DNA from: Hyphomicrobiales bacterium
GTDB lineage: Bacteria; Pseudomonadota; Alphaproteobacteria; Rhizobiales; Beijerinckiaceae
Assembly (NCBI GenBank): GCA_900470775.1
Contig: UCBZ01000033.1
Coordinates: forward strand, 1-64,000
Reading direction: 5' to 3'
DNA length: 64,000 nucleotides
Position numbers and translations under genes: made by a program. The notes below the pieces were generated by a model. The model did not search any database, had not been told where the DNA came from, and worked only from the letters and a program-made list of their open reading frames with translations. Positions 9,281 through 20,186 of this stretch are shown here, piece by piece (position 1 is the first letter of the stretch; each line of letters opens with the position of its first letter).

Positions 9281-10030
9281 ATGACAGTATCCAATGAGGA
9301 TGAACTCCAGGGCCTGCGGGAGATCGGCCGCATCGTCGCCAATGCCCTGGCGGCGATGGGCAAGGCGCTGGAGCCGGGCATGACGACGGCAGAGCTCGAC
9401 GGCATCGGCCGGGCGGCGCTGGAGAATGCCGGTGCCAGGCCGGCCCCCGAACTGGCCTATGGCTTCCCCGGCGCGACCTGCATCAGCGTGAACGAAGAGA
9501 TTGCCCATGGCATCCCCGGGTCGCGTCGGATCGAAGCCGGCGACCTCGTCAATATCGATGTGTCCGCCGAGATGAACGGCTTCTTCGCCGATACGGGTGC
9601 ATCCTTTGCCGTGCCGCCCGTCACACGCGCAACCGAGCGGCTGTGCCGCGACGGCCGCCGCGCGCTCTGGGCCGGGCTGGCGCAGGTCGGTGCGGGCAAG
9701 CCGCTGGCCGGGATCGGCGATGCTGTCGGACGCTTTGCCGAGAAGAACGGCTATACGCTGGTGCGCAACCTCGCCAGCCATGGCGTCGGGTACTCGCTCC
9801 ATGAGGAGCCGAAGGAAATCGCGACATGGCCGGAGCGCTCCGAACGCCGCGTCATGCAGAAAGGGCTGGTCTTCACGGTCGAGCCGTTTCTCTCGCTGGG
9901 AGCGGGCTGGGCCGGCAATGGCGACGATCCCTGGACGCTCTACAGCGAGCCGAGGGCGCCGACCGTCCAGTACGAGCACACTGTCGTGGCGACGGCGAAC
10001 GGCCCGCTGGTCCTGACGCTTCCGGGCTGA
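9281..10030 (+). CDS. map: Type I methionine aminopeptidase
   Basis: A 249-aa cytosolic metallopeptidase that removes the initiator methionine from nascent proteins. The five metal ligands are visible: two Asp in NIDVSAEMNGFFADTGASF, His in ASHGVGYSLHEEP, Glu in FTVEPFLS and Glu in YEHTVV. Length matches the bacterial type Ia form without an N-terminal zinc finger. The ATG at 9281 follows a GC-rich spacer; an upstream in-frame start at 9191 would add 30 Cys-rich residues that look non-coding. It is not next to ribosomal-protein genes, so it may be an accessory copy. Confidence 0.9.
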   Translation: MTVSNEDELQGLREIGRIVANALAAMGKALEPGMTTAELDGIGRAALENAGARPAPELAYGFPGATCISVNEEIAHGIPGSRRIEAGDLVNIDVSAEMNGFFADTGASFAVPPVTRATERLCRDGRRALWAGLAQVGAGKPLAGIGDAVGRFAEKNGYTLVRNLASHGVGYSLHEEPKEIATWPERSERRVMQKGLVFTVEPFLSLGAGWAGNGDDPWTLYSEPRAPTVQYEHTVVATANGPLVLTLPG

Positions 10031-10049
10031 CCTTCGCGACGCAGGATGT

Positions 10050-10766
10050 TCAGCGCAGCGCCATATGCCTTGTCAGGCGCAATTCCAGCGCGTCCCAGAC
10101 CCGCCGGACGACCTCGACCAGGATCAGGTAGATCAGCGCGGCATAGAGATAGATCGTCAGGTCGAAGGAGCGCGCGAAGGCGAGCTTGGTCGCGCCCATC
10201 AGGTCATAGATCGTCACCAGTGAAACCACGGCGCTGGACTTGATCATCACGATCAGCTCGTTGCCGAGCGGACGCAGCGCCAGGATCATCGCCTGGGGCA
10301 TGACGACATGGCGCAAGGTCGCCCAGCGATGCAGGCCGAGCGACAACGCGCCCTCGAACTGGCCGCGCGGAATCGACTGGATGGCACCGCGCAGGATCTC
10401 GGCCTGATAGGCCGCCGTGTTGATCACGAAGGTCAGGAGCGCGCAGTAGAACGGCTCGCGGAAAAACCACCAGAGGCCGATATCGGTCCAGAACAGCCGG
10501 AACTGGCCCAGGCCGTAATAGACCAGGAAGAGCTGGCAGAGCAGCGGCGTGCCGCGAAAGAAGGTGGTGTAGCCTTTGACCGCGGCCTGCGCCCAACGCG
10601 GCCCGTAAAGCCGGGTCACGGCGAGACCGATCGCGAGCACGAAGCCGAGAACGACCGAGTAGGCGACCAGTTGCAGCGTGATCCAGAGGCCACCGAACAT
10701 GCGGCAGCCATAGTTCTGGAAGACCTCGCTGCCGACGACCCAGCCGGGATATTCGCACCAGTTCAT
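10050..10766 (-). CDS. Polar amino-acid ABC transporter permease (HisM/GlnP type)
   Basis: A 238-aa inner-membrane permease. About five hydrophobic helices and the cytoplasmic EAA-type loop FEGALSLGLHRWATL, followed by LRPLGNELIVMIKSSAVVSL, are typical of amino-acid uptake permeases. The ATG at 10766 overlaps the stop of the upstream permease by four bases. It forms an operon with the second permease and the binding protein, but no ATPase gene follows: the next gene is the oppositely oriented aminopeptidase. Likely substrate: lysine/arginine/ornithine/histidine-type amino acids or opine-like compounds. Confidence 0.9.
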   Translation of the reverse strand: MNWCEYPGWVVGSEVFQNYGCRMFGGLWITLQLVAYSVVLGFVLAIGLAVTRLYGPRWAQAAVKGYTTFFRGTPLLCQLFLVYYGLGQFRLFWTDIGLWWFFREPFYCALLTFVINTAAYQAEILRGAIQSIPRGQFEGALSLGLHRWATLRHVVMPQAMILALRPLGNELIVMIKSSAVVSLVTIYDLMGATKLAFARSFDLTIYLYAALIYLILVEVVRRVWDALELRLTRHMALR

Positions 10767-11491
10767 CGGGTCGCGCCCTGGAAGGCGGCGATGCCGCGAT
10801 TGGCGCGGATCTCCATCCTGCCCATGCCCCAGGCCGAGACCAGCGAGATGACGAGATAGATCGTGATCGCCGCCCCGAAGAACAGGAACGGCTCCTTGGT
10901 CGCGACATTGGCGCGGGTGGTGATGAACATGATGTCGGGCAGGGTGATGACCGAGACCAGCGAGGTCTCCTTCAGCAGCACCATCCAGTTGTTGCCGAGA
11001 CCGGGCAGCGCGACGCGGATGAGCTGCGGGAAGACGATCAACCGGAAGGCCTGCGGTCGCGACAGGCCCAGCGCCGCAGCCGCCTCGCGCTGGCCCTGGG
11101 GAATTGAATTCAGCGCGCCGACCCAGACCTCGCTCGAAAAGGCCGAGAGCACGACGCCGAGCGCGACCATGCCGGCGACGAAGGGCGGCATCGAGAAGGC
11201 GCCCGGCAGGCCAAGCCACTGCCAAAGCTCCTGAAACACCACCTGGACGCCAAAATAGATGATGTAGAGTGTCAGCAGCTCCGGCACGCCGCGAAACACC
11301 GTCGTATAGGCGGTCGACATCGCGCGCAGGACGACATGGCGGGAGCGCTTCCAGAGCGCGACGACGAGCCCAAGCGCAAGGCCGAAAGGCAGGGTCGCAA
11401 GGGCAATGGAGAGGGTGATGCCCGTGCCCTGAAGCAGCGCGAGCCCCCAGCCGCCTTCGCCGAAACCGAGCAGGGCGAACTTATCGAACAT
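10763..11491 (-). CDS. Polar amino-acid ABC transporter permease (HisQ type)
   Basis: A 242-aa permease that would pair with the neighbouring HisM-like subunit. It shows the N-terminal periplasmic gate helices and the EAA loop QREAAAALGLSRPQAF, followed by LPGLGNNWMVLLKETSLVSVI, a signature of amino-acid permeases. It starts 67 bases after the binding-protein gene; that gap holds a strong hairpin. Its stop overlaps the start of the next permease by four bases. It needs an ATPase not encoded in this cluster. Confidence 0.9.
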   Translation of the reverse strand: MFDKFALLGFGEGGWGLALLQGTGITLSIALATLPFGLALGLVVALWKRSRHVVLRAMSTAYTTVFRGVPELLTLYIIYFGVQVVFQELWQWLGLPGAFSMPPFVAGMVALGVVLSAFSSEVWVGALNSIPQGQREAAAALGLSRPQAFRLIVFPQLIRVALPGLGNNWMVLLKETSLVSVITLPDIMFITTRANVATKEPFLFFGAAITIYLVISLVSAWGMGRMEIRANRGIAAFQGATR

Positions 11492-11520
11492 GAAGCAGAT
11501 GGCGCCGGGGCTGACATGAA

Positions 11521-11547
11521 GACCGGCGCGGAGGAGCCGCGCCGGTC
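11521..11547 (-). promoter_or_regulatory. Strong intergenic hairpin between binding-protein and permease genes
   Basis: An 11-bp perfect stem, GACCGGCGCGG (11521-11531) with CCGCGCCGGTC (11537-11547), loop of 5 bases, without a T tract. Located after the stop of the binding-protein gene and before the first permease. Known transporter operons use such structures to protect the upstream mRNA or attenuate transcription so that the binding protein is made in excess; this role is inferred here. Confidence 0.6.
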
Positions 11548-11558
11548 ATGAACGACGA

Positions 11559-12338
11559 TCAGAGGATCGGGATCTTGAAGTACTTGTCGGCGATCTTCTT
11601 GTGCGAACCGTCGGCGATCGACTCGGCGATGGCCTTGTTGAACAGCTCCTTCAACGCGACGTCGTCCTTGCGGACGGCACCTGCCACACCAGCGCCGTGG
11701 ATCGACGCATCGCGCTCGATCACGCCGATCTGCTTACAGCAGTCCTTGCCCTTGCCGAGGAGGAAGTCCTCGAGCGAAAGCGAGTCGGCGATGATGTAGT
11801 CGAGGCGGCCGCTGAGCAGGTCAAGGTTGGCCTCTTCCTGGGTCGGATAGGGCCGCGCGGTCGAGTCCTTGTAGACCTTCTCGACGAAGTTGGCGTGCAC
11901 GGTCGAGCCCTGCACGCCGATGGCCTTGCCCTTCAGCGCGGCCGGCGAAACGTCGGTCGACGTCGTCGTCTTCGGGCCAATGATCCAGATCGGCGTCTTG
12001 GTGTAGACCGAGGTGAAATCGACGCGCTTCTTGCGCTCGTCGGTGGCGTTCATGCCGGCGATGATGATGTCGTATTTACTGGCGAGCAGCGCCGGGATGA
12101 TGCCATCCCAGTCCTGGACGACCCAGGAGCATTTCACCTTCATCTTCTCGCAGAGCATGTTGCCGTAGTCGATCTCGAAGCCTTCGAGTTCCTTCTTGGC
12201 ATTGAGGTTGTTGAAGGGCGGATAGGCGCCTTCGGTGCCGATCCGGATTTCCTTCCACTCCTTGGCCTGGGCCAGGGCGCCAGTCGCGCCGACGGCAGTC
12301 AGCATGGCAGCGGCGATGATGCGCGCGAAACCTCTCAT
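11559..12338 (-). CDS. Periplasmic polar amino-acid-binding protein (LAO/HisJ family)
   Basis: A 259-aa extracellular solute-binding protein of family 3. A Sec signal peptide covers about residues 1-25, ending in GALAQA. The binding-site signatures are TEGAYPPFN near residue 35 and MNATDERKKRVDFT near 93. Cys pairs occur at about 58/65 and at the KDCCKQ position, similar to cationic amino-acid binders. The ATG at 12338 is preceded by GGGAGGTA, an excellent ribosome-binding site. It is the first gene of the operon with two permeases. Expected ligands are basic amino acids; octopine- or nopaline-like ligands are possible. Confidence 0.9.
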   Translation of the reverse strand: MRGFARIIAAAMLTAVGATGALAQAKEWKEIRIGTEGAYPPFNNLNAKKELEGFEIDYGNMLCEKMKVKCSWVVQDWDGIIPALLASKYDIIIAGMNATDERKKRVDFTSVYTKTPIWIIGPKTTTSTDVSPAALKGKAIGVQGSTVHANFVEKVYKDSTARPYPTQEEANLDLLSGRLDYIIADSLSLEDFLLGKGKDCCKQIGVIERDASIHGAGVAGAVRKDDVALKELFNKAIAESIADGSHKKIADKYFKIPIL

Positions 12339-12535
12339 GATACCTCCCACAAGGTGCGGCCGGCGGGCGTTTCCGAATTCCCACCGCCGGCTCTGCCTAC
12401 AGATTGGGCGATGCGCGGCCATGCCCGCAAGTGGGGCGTCGCAGCTTTTGTGAGCCGGAGCGCCGAATTATTCAGCAGGGCGTCAGCAGGTGCCTTGGTG
12501 GCGAGCCCGCCGAGACGGCCGCCAACCCTGTTCAG

Positions 12536-13768
12536 TCAGCGAGCTTTCGCTTTGGCGGCGCGCTCGTCGAGCACCGCGAGCGCCCAGATCGCGAAACCGC
12601 AGAGCGCCAGCGCCATGCCGACCCAGCCTGTCGAGGTCCAGCCATAGCCGGCCGCGATCGCCATGCCGCCGAGCCAGGGGCCGAGCGCGTTGGCCGTGTT
12701 GAAGGCGCTGTGGTTGAGCGCCGCGGCCAGCGTCTGCGCGTCGTCCGCGACATCCATCAGGCGGGTCTGCAACATGGCGCCGAGACCGCCGCTGGTGCCG
12801 ATCAGGAAGACCACGACCGAGACCGCCCAGATGTTGCCGGCAGCGAAGGGAAACAGCGCCAGAGCGGCAGCGGTCCATAACAGCATGCCGCCGATCGCGG
12901 GCATCAGCGCGCGGTCCGCCAGCCAGGCCCCGACCAGCGTTCCCGCCGTCAGCCCGAGGCCGAAGACGCAGAGCACGATGGGCACGAGCCCGGGCGCAAC
13001 CCGCGTCACCTCCATCAGCGTCGAGGCGAGATAGGTGTAGACCGCGAACATGCCGCCGAAGCCGATCGCGCCGATGGCCAGCGTCAGCCAGACCTGCCGG
13101 CGCTTGAGCGCGCCCAGTTCGCGGAAGGGGCTCGCGCCCGGCTGGACCCTGTCGCGCGGCGCGTAGGCGTAGACCAGCGCCATGGTCAGCAGCGCCAGCA
13201 GGGCGACGACGCCAAAGCCCCAGCGCCAGCCGAGCGCCTGGCCCATCCAGTTGGCGAAGGGAACGCCGATGATGGTCGCGACGGTCAGGCCCAGCATGAC
13301 GCGGGCCACGGCTTGCGCCCGCCGGTTGGGTGGCGAGAGCGAGGCGGCGACGAGCGCGGCGACGCCGAAATAGGCTCCATGCGGCAAGCCGCTGAGGAAG
13401 CGGAACACCAGCATCCAGCCATAGCTCGGAGCCAGCGCGCTCAGCAGATTGGCGATGCCGAACACCGCCATCAGGCCGATCAGCAGCGTGCGGCGCGCGA
13501 CCCTGGCCGCCAGCACGGCGATGACCGGCGCGCCGACGACGACACCGAGCGCATAGGCGCTGATGACGTGGCCCGCGGTCGGCTCGTCGATGCCGAGACC
13601 GGTTGAGAAATACGGCACCAGGCTCATCACCGCGAACTCGGTGGTGCCGATGGCGAAGCCGCCCATCGCCAGCGCGAACAGCACGAGCCCGAGATGCGCA
13701 GCCGGCCGATCCGTCGCCGCTCCCGTCAGAGAGGCGGAGATGCCGGTGTCGTTCGTCGCAAGCGTCAT
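12536..13768 (-). CDS. MFS transporter, AraJ/YdhP-like DHA1 family
   Basis: A major facilitator of about 410 residues with 12 hydrophobic helices. The opening FALAMGGFAIGTTEFAVMSL is characteristic of the AraJ/YdhP/NepI group, which exports sugars, nucleosides or drugs. The loop after helix 2 reads AARVARRTLLIG, a degenerate motif A. The start is uncertain: ATGs at 13768 and 13789 are both possible and neither has a clear ribosome-binding site. It is divergent from the spermidine-synthase-like gene. Substrate unknown. Confidence 0.85.
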   Translation of the reverse strand: MTLATNDTGISASLTGAATDRPAAHLGLVLFALAMGGFAIGTTEFAVMSLVPYFSTGLGIDEPTAGHVISAYALGVVVGAPVIAVLAARVARRTLLIGLMAVFGIANLLSALAPSYGWMLVFRFLSGLPHGAYFGVAALVAASLSPPNRRAQAVARVMLGLTVATIIGVPFANWMGQALGWRWGFGVVALLALLTMALVYAYAPRDRVQPGASPFRELGALKRRQVWLTLAIGAIGFGGMFAVYTYLASTLMEVTRVAPGLVPIVLCVFGLGLTAGTLVGAWLADRALMPAIGGMLLWTAAALALFPFAAGNIWAVSVVVFLIGTSGGLGAMLQTRLMDVADDAQTLAAALNHSAFNTANALGPWLGGMAIAAGYGWTSTGWVGMALALCGFAIWALAVLDERAAKAKAR

Positions 13769-13983
13769 AAGAGTTTTCGGTCCATTCATGGCAGCGCAGC
13801 GGTTACGCTGCATTGCAGCATATGCCATAGCCATGCGGTCTGCGTCGGATCAACACAGCGTGAGGCGCAGCGCCATGATTTTCCTGCATGCGCGGCGACC
13901 AAAGGCTATAGACGGTGCCGCATACCCCTGCCCTGCTGCGCTTTGACCTCACCGAAACTTGCGCCCTTGATCGAGACCCGCCC

Positions 13984-14658
13984 GTGATTCCCTGGATTCC
14001 GCTCGACACCGCGACACTGCCCGGCATCAACCGCGAGCTGAGGCTGAAGCGTCGCGGCGCCGAATTCTCGATCATGCTCGGCACCATCGAACTGATGAAC
14101 AGCCGCCTCAGCGGCTCCGAGGAGGCGCTTGCGACGCTCGTCGCGACACGCCTCGCCGGTCGCGAGAAGCCGCGCATCCTGATCGGCGGGCTCGGCATGG
14201 GCTTCACGCTGCGCGCGGCGCTCAAGAGCTTCGGGCCGGGCGCCGAGATCACCGTGTCGGAACTCATCCCAGAGGTCGTCACCTGGGCGCGCGGTCCGAT
14301 GGCGGAGCTCTTCTCAGGGTGCCTCGATGATCCGCGCATCAGCATCGTGGTGCAGGATGTCGGACGCGTGATCGCCGAGAATGCCGGTCGCTACGACGCG
14401 ATCCTGCTCGATGTCGACAATGGCCCCGAGGCGCTGACGGTCGCGGCCAATGACCGGCTCTACGAGGATGGCGGGCTCGGCCTGGCGAAGGCAGCCCTGC
14501 GCTCAAGCGGTATCCTGGCCGTCTGGTCGCAGGGGCCGGACCGGCGCTTCACGCAGAGGCTGCGGCACGCCGGCTTCTCCGTCGAGGAGGTGATGGTCAG
14601 GGCCCATCGCGGCATCAGCGGCGCCCGCCACATCATCTGGTTGGCGCGTCGGACCTGA
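13984..14658 (+). CDS. Spermidine-synthase-like methyltransferase-fold protein
   Basis: A 224-aa protein if started at GTG 13984; an in-frame GTG at 13915 would add 23 residues. The nucleotide-binding loop IGGLGMGFTLRAAL, an acidic strand end VSELIPEVV, and ILLDVDNGPEALT in place of the usual DSTDP catalytic segment show a Rossmann methyltransferase/aminopropyltransferase fold. It is shorter than true spermidine synthases and lacks their N-terminal beta domain motifs, so aminopropyl transfer is not assured. It is convergent with an agmatinase-family gene, which offers only circumstantial support for polyamine metabolism. Confidence 0.72.
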   Translation: MIPWIPLDTATLPGINRELRLKRRGAEFSIMLGTIELMNSRLSGSEEALATLVATRLAGREKPRILIGGLGMGFTLRAALKSFGPGAEITVSELIPEVVTWARGPMAELFSGCLDDPRISIVVQDVGRVIAENAGRYDAILLDVDNGPEALTVAANDRLYEDGGLGLAKAALRSSGILAVWSQGPDRRFTQRLRHAGFSVEEVMVRAHRGISGARHIIWLARRT

Positions 14659-14676
14659 CGGCCAGACCAGGGTGCG

Positions 14677-15735
14677 TCAGCCCGGCGGCCGCCCCTTCCC
14701 CAATGCTCGTGCCTCGGCGATCAGGCAGAGCTCCGTGAACAGGACCTGCGCCGCGCATTGGGCGGTGTTCGTGGTTGCGTCATATTGCGGGGCGACCTCG
14801 ACGACGTCGGCGGCGACGATGTCGGCGCCTTTCAGGCCGCGCAGGATCGCGAGCGCCTCGCGCGGGGTCAGCCCGCCGACCTCGGGCGTGCCGGTGCCGG
14901 GCGCGAAGGCGGGATCGAGCGAATCGACGTCGAAGGAGACATAGGTCGGCCCGTCGCCGATGACGGCGAGCGCCTTGGCGATGACGGCCTCGATGCCGAG
15001 ATCGTCGACCTCGTTGGCGTGGATCACGGTCATGCCGCTCTCATAGGAGAACTCCCAGAGATACTCGGCGCCGCCGCGGATACCGATCTGGATGACGCGC
15101 TGGGGGTCGAGCACGCCATCGAGCACCGCCTGCCGGAACGGGCCGCCATGGTGGAACTTCGAGCCTTCATAGGGTCCCGAGGTGTCGCAATGGGCATCGA
15201 TATGGACCATGCCGACGGGGCGCTTGGCGCCGACCGCCTTCAGGATCGGATAGGTGATCGAATGGTCGCCGCCGACCGCGAGCGTCGAGACGCCGGCTGC
15301 GACGATCGTCTTGAAGGTCGTCTCGATGTCCTCATGGCAGCTTTCGAGCGAATAGCGCGAGCGGAACGGCACGTCGCCGATATCGGCGGCCTTGAGCATG
15401 CTGAGCGGCGCAGTGCCCAGAACATGATCCATCGGCCCCATGCGCTCGACGGCGCGCACGGCGCGTGGCCCCAGCCGGGTGCCGGCGCGGTTGGTGACGC
15501 CGAGATCCATCGGCAGGCCGATGATCGCGACATCGAGGCCGCCGAGATCGGGCAGGCTCAGCGCATCGGGGCGGTAGGGTGCGCTGATGAAGGTCGCGAC
15601 ATCGGAGAAAGGCCATTTGCGCTTGTCGCCCTTAAACTGGTCGGCAGCGACCTTGGCGAAATGCGGATCATGGATATCGGCGCCGCTCGCGCCGGCATAG
15701 CGCGCCCTCAACCGCTCCAGCTTGTCCTGGTCCAT
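14677..15735 (-). CDS. speB: Agmatinase / ureohydrolase family enzyme
   Basis: A 352-aa binuclear manganese hydrolase of the arginase family. Metal-binding motifs are GGDHSITYP, HIDAHCDTS and SFDVDSLDPAFAPGTGTPEVGG-type segments in the normal order and spacing. The enzyme would cleave agmatine to putrescine and urea, or another guanidino compound such as guanidinobutyrate or guanidinopropionate. The N-terminal extension (about 40 residues before the fold) is typical of alphaproteobacterial members. The ATG at 15735 (MDQDKLERL) is preferred over an upstream Arg-rich extension. Convergent with the spermidine-synthase-like gene. Confidence 0.88.
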   Translation of the reverse strand: MDQDKLERLRARYAGASGADIHDPHFAKVAADQFKGDKRKWPFSDVATFISAPYRPDALSLPDLGGLDVAIIGLPMDLGVTNRAGTRLGPRAVRAVERMGPMDHVLGTAPLSMLKAADIGDVPFRSRYSLESCHEDIETTFKTIVAAGVSTLAVGGDHSITYPILKAVGAKRPVGMVHIDAHCDTSGPYEGSKFHHGGPFRQAVLDGVLDPQRVIQIGIRGGAEYLWEFSYESGMTVIHANEVDDLGIEAVIAKALAVIGDGPTYVSFDVDSLDPAFAPGTGTPEVGGLTPREALAILRGLKGADIVAADVVEVAPQYDATTNTAQCAAQVLFTELCLIAEARALGKGRPPG

Positions 15736-17123
<1,388 letters not shown>

Positions 17124-17168
17124 TGCTTGACGCCGGCGCCCTTGCGGCGCTGGATCGATCTTCCGCGA

Positions 17169-17194
17169 AAGCCCGGCTCCGGCCGGGCTTTTTT
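17169..17194 (+). terminator. Intrinsic terminator after first TRAP binding-protein gene
   Basis: AAGCCCGGC pairs with GCCGGGCTT around TCCG and is followed by a run of six T. A classical rho-independent terminator that separates the two paralogous genes into distinct transcripts. Confidence 0.85.
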
Positions 17195-17271
17195 CGTTTG
17201 ACACGGCCGGTTGTGCCGGGATGGCGCATCGTGCCGCGGCTGGCGCAGGGTGGCGCGCTTCCGCATGGTAA

Positions 17272-18486
<1,215 letters not shown>

Positions 18487-18529
18487 CAAGGAGCGACCGG
18501 CCGCGCCTTGCGGCCCAACTGGAACCCCA

Positions 18530-18553
18530 CCCCGGCCGAAAGGCCGGGGTTTT
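18530..18553 (+). terminator. Intrinsic terminator after second TRAP binding-protein gene
   Basis: CCCCGGCC (18530-18537) pairs with GGCCGGGG (18542-18549) around a GAAA tetraloop and is followed by TTTT. Confidence 0.85.
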
Positions 18554-18645
18554 CCGTTGCCGCGGAGCGGCGTATGGTAGACGCCATCGTCATGCCTTCT
18601 TGCCCGGTGATGACAGGCTGACCTTTACGCTCTGGATTGTGCGCC

Positions 18646-19029
18646 ATGCTCGGTTTCGTCGGCCCCGCCTTCATCGTCCTCCTCACTGCAGCATCCGCGC
18701 AGGCGCAATCGATCGGCGAACCGCTGCCGGGTCGCGGCCCGGCCAAGGAACGCGCGAAGCCGGCCCGCGCCGAGTCGAATGCGACGCGGCCCTGCCCCGA
18801 ATACGGCCCCGGCTTCGTGCGCGTCGATGGCTCGTCGGCCTGCGTGCGCGTCGGCGGCGCGGTGCGGGCGGAGTTCGGGAAAAGCTCGCGCAACGGCATG
18901 GGCTCGGCGGCTGGCGGCATGGCCTATCTGAAAACCCGCAGCGAAACCGGAATGGGCTCCCTGCGCACCGTCATCCAGGCGCGCGGGCAATTGGAACGCA
19001 ACCTGCCCACCGGCCCCTATCGCTATTGA
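18646..19029 (+). CDS. Small secreted protein with Rhizobiales porin N-terminal motif
   Basis: A 127-aa protein with a signal peptide (about residues 1-20, ending AQAQ). Residues 48-75 contain CPEYGPGFVRVDGSSACVRV followed by GGAVRAEFG. This is very like the conserved N-terminal segment of porin_2-family outer-membrane porins of Rhizobiales, where a Cys pair closes a loop. Those porins are several hundred residues long; here the protein ends soon afterwards at a proper stop. It could be a truncated porin or a genuine small envelope protein using the same module. ATG 18646 is used rather than the TTG three codons upstream. Confidence 0.65.
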   Translation: MLGFVGPAFIVLLTAASAQAQSIGEPLPGRGPAKERAKPARAESNATRPCPEYGPGFVRVDGSSACVRVGGAVRAEFGKSSRNGMGSAAGGMAYLKTRSETGMGSLRTVIQARGQLERNLPTGPYRY

Positions 19030-19070
19030 GGCCTTTTACGACGCTTCGCTCCGCCGGTCGTGGCTGGCGA

Positions 19071-19104
19071 TCTGACCTCTAGGCCAGTCTGACCTCTAGG
19101 CAAT
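19071..19104. repeat. Tandem 17-bp direct repeat at the end of the UDG-like gene
   Basis: TCTGACCTCTAGGC occurs at 19071 and again at 19088, an exact 14-base match with a 17-base period. The second copy contains the stop codon of the leftward glycosylase-like gene (CTA at 19096-19098 on the plus strand). Confidence 0.6.
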
Positions 19105-19716
19105 GAGCCGCGCGACCTCCTGGCGCAACACCGGCACGAGGTCTTCATCGAACCAGGGATTGCGCTTCAGCCAGGTGTTATTGCGCCAGGATGGATGCGG
19201 CAGCGGCAGGATGCGCGGCCGGCCCGGCCGCGCCAGGATCGCGCGCCAGTTGGTGACCGTCTCCGACAAATTGGCACCCTGGCTCGATCCGAGATGCCAG
19301 GCTTGGGCATAGCGCCCGATTGCCAGGACGAGTTCTATCGCAGGCAGGGCCTCAAACACCCGGGCACGCCAAGTCGGAGCGCATTCGCGGCGCGGCGGCT
19401 TGTCGCCGCCCTTGGCGTCGAGGCCGGGAAAGCAATGGCCCATGGGTACGATGGCGACCTTCGCGGCATCGTAGAACACCGTCTCGTCGAGCCCGAGCCA
19501 GTTGCGCAGGCGCACGCCAGAGGGATCGGTGAAGGGCTGGCCACTGGCATGGACACGGGTGCCGGGCGCCTGGCCGGCAATGCAGAGCCGTGCCGTCGCG
19601 GATGCCTGGATGACGGGGCGCGGCTCATGCGGCAGCGGCGGCAGATAGAGCGGCGCGTCACGGCAGATGCGGCAGGCGCGTAGATCGCGCAGGACCGTGT
19701 CGAGGGATTCCGTCAT
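19096..19716 (-). CDS. Uracil-DNA glycosylase family protein
   Basis: A 206-aa protein of the uracil-DNA glycosylase superfamily, short YgiG/UdgX-like branch. It shows an N-terminal CRICRD cysteine pair, the active-site-like loop AGQAPGTRVHASGQPFTDPSG, and the C-terminal DNA-intercalation motif PLPHPSWRNNTW. The GQAPG motif corresponds to motif 1, but the exact catalytic residue differs between subfamilies, so activity on uracil is inferred. Its ATG overlaps the stop of the upstream secreted-protein gene by four bases (ATGA). It is therefore the last gene of the coupled GST-duplicate-duplicate-UDG operon. Confidence 0.82.
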   Translation of the reverse strand: MTESLDTVLRDLRACRICRDAPLYLPPLPHEPRPVIQASATARLCIAGQAPGTRVHASGQPFTDPSGVRLRNWLGLDETVFYDAAKVAIVPMGHCFPGLDAKGGDKPPRRECAPTWRARVFEALPAIELVLAIGRYAQAWHLGSSQGANLSETVTNWRAILARPGRPRILPLPHPSWRNNTWLKRNPWFDEDLVPVLRQEVARLIA

Positions 19717-20186
19717 CGGCTCGCCAGCCGCTCGCCACCGGGTGCGCGCGAGATCAGTCCGTCGCAGGTCCAGGCTGGAATATCGGCGTCGACGCTTCCC
19801 GTGGCATCCCCTGCCTCGACCGTCGCCATGCCGTTGATGCGGCCGCTCGGCCGGCTGCGCAGGACGTAAAGACGGTCGCTGCGCTCGACCGTGAAGCAGT
19901 AGGTCCGGCGGGTCTCGTGTGGTCCGTAATAGTAGCAGACGGCATCCGCCGTCGTGGTCCAGCAGGCATCGCGGTTGGGCACGTTGCGGTTATGGCCGGT
20001 CGCCCGGCCATCGGGGTGGTGATATTCGCTGAACGGCTGGTTGGTGCCGGAATAGCGCCCGGCAACGGTGTTGCCCTGGAAGGCGCGCCTGATCGCCTCG
20101 CCGTCCAACCTCTCCGCTGCCGCAGCGGCGGCACCGGCAAACAGCGCCGCAACCAGCGCCAGCGATTGCAGGCCGGCCGAGCGCAT
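19713..20186 (-). CDS. Secreted hypothetical protein, tandem paralogue B
   Basis: A 157-aa protein with a signal peptide ending near residue 24 (AAAAA). The mature domain of about 130 residues carries ERLDGEAIRRAFQGNTVAGR, then PDGRATGHN, NRDACWTT, VCYYYGP, YCFTVE and LYVLR, with three conserved Cys. The same ordered motifs occur in the adjacent upstream gene, so these are tandem duplicates. I do not recognise the family by name; the small all-beta, Cys-containing layout suggests a periplasmic binding or inhibitor domain. The start overlaps the paralogue's stop by one base (TGATG). Confidence 0.75.
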   Translation of the reverse strand: MRSAGLQSLALVAALFAGAAAAAAERLDGEAIRRAFQGNTVAGRYSGTNQPFSEYHHPDGRATGHNRNVPNRDACWTTTADAVCYYYGPHETRRTYCFTVERSDRLYVLRSRPSGRINGMATVEAGDATGSVDADIPAWTCDGLISRAPGGERLASR

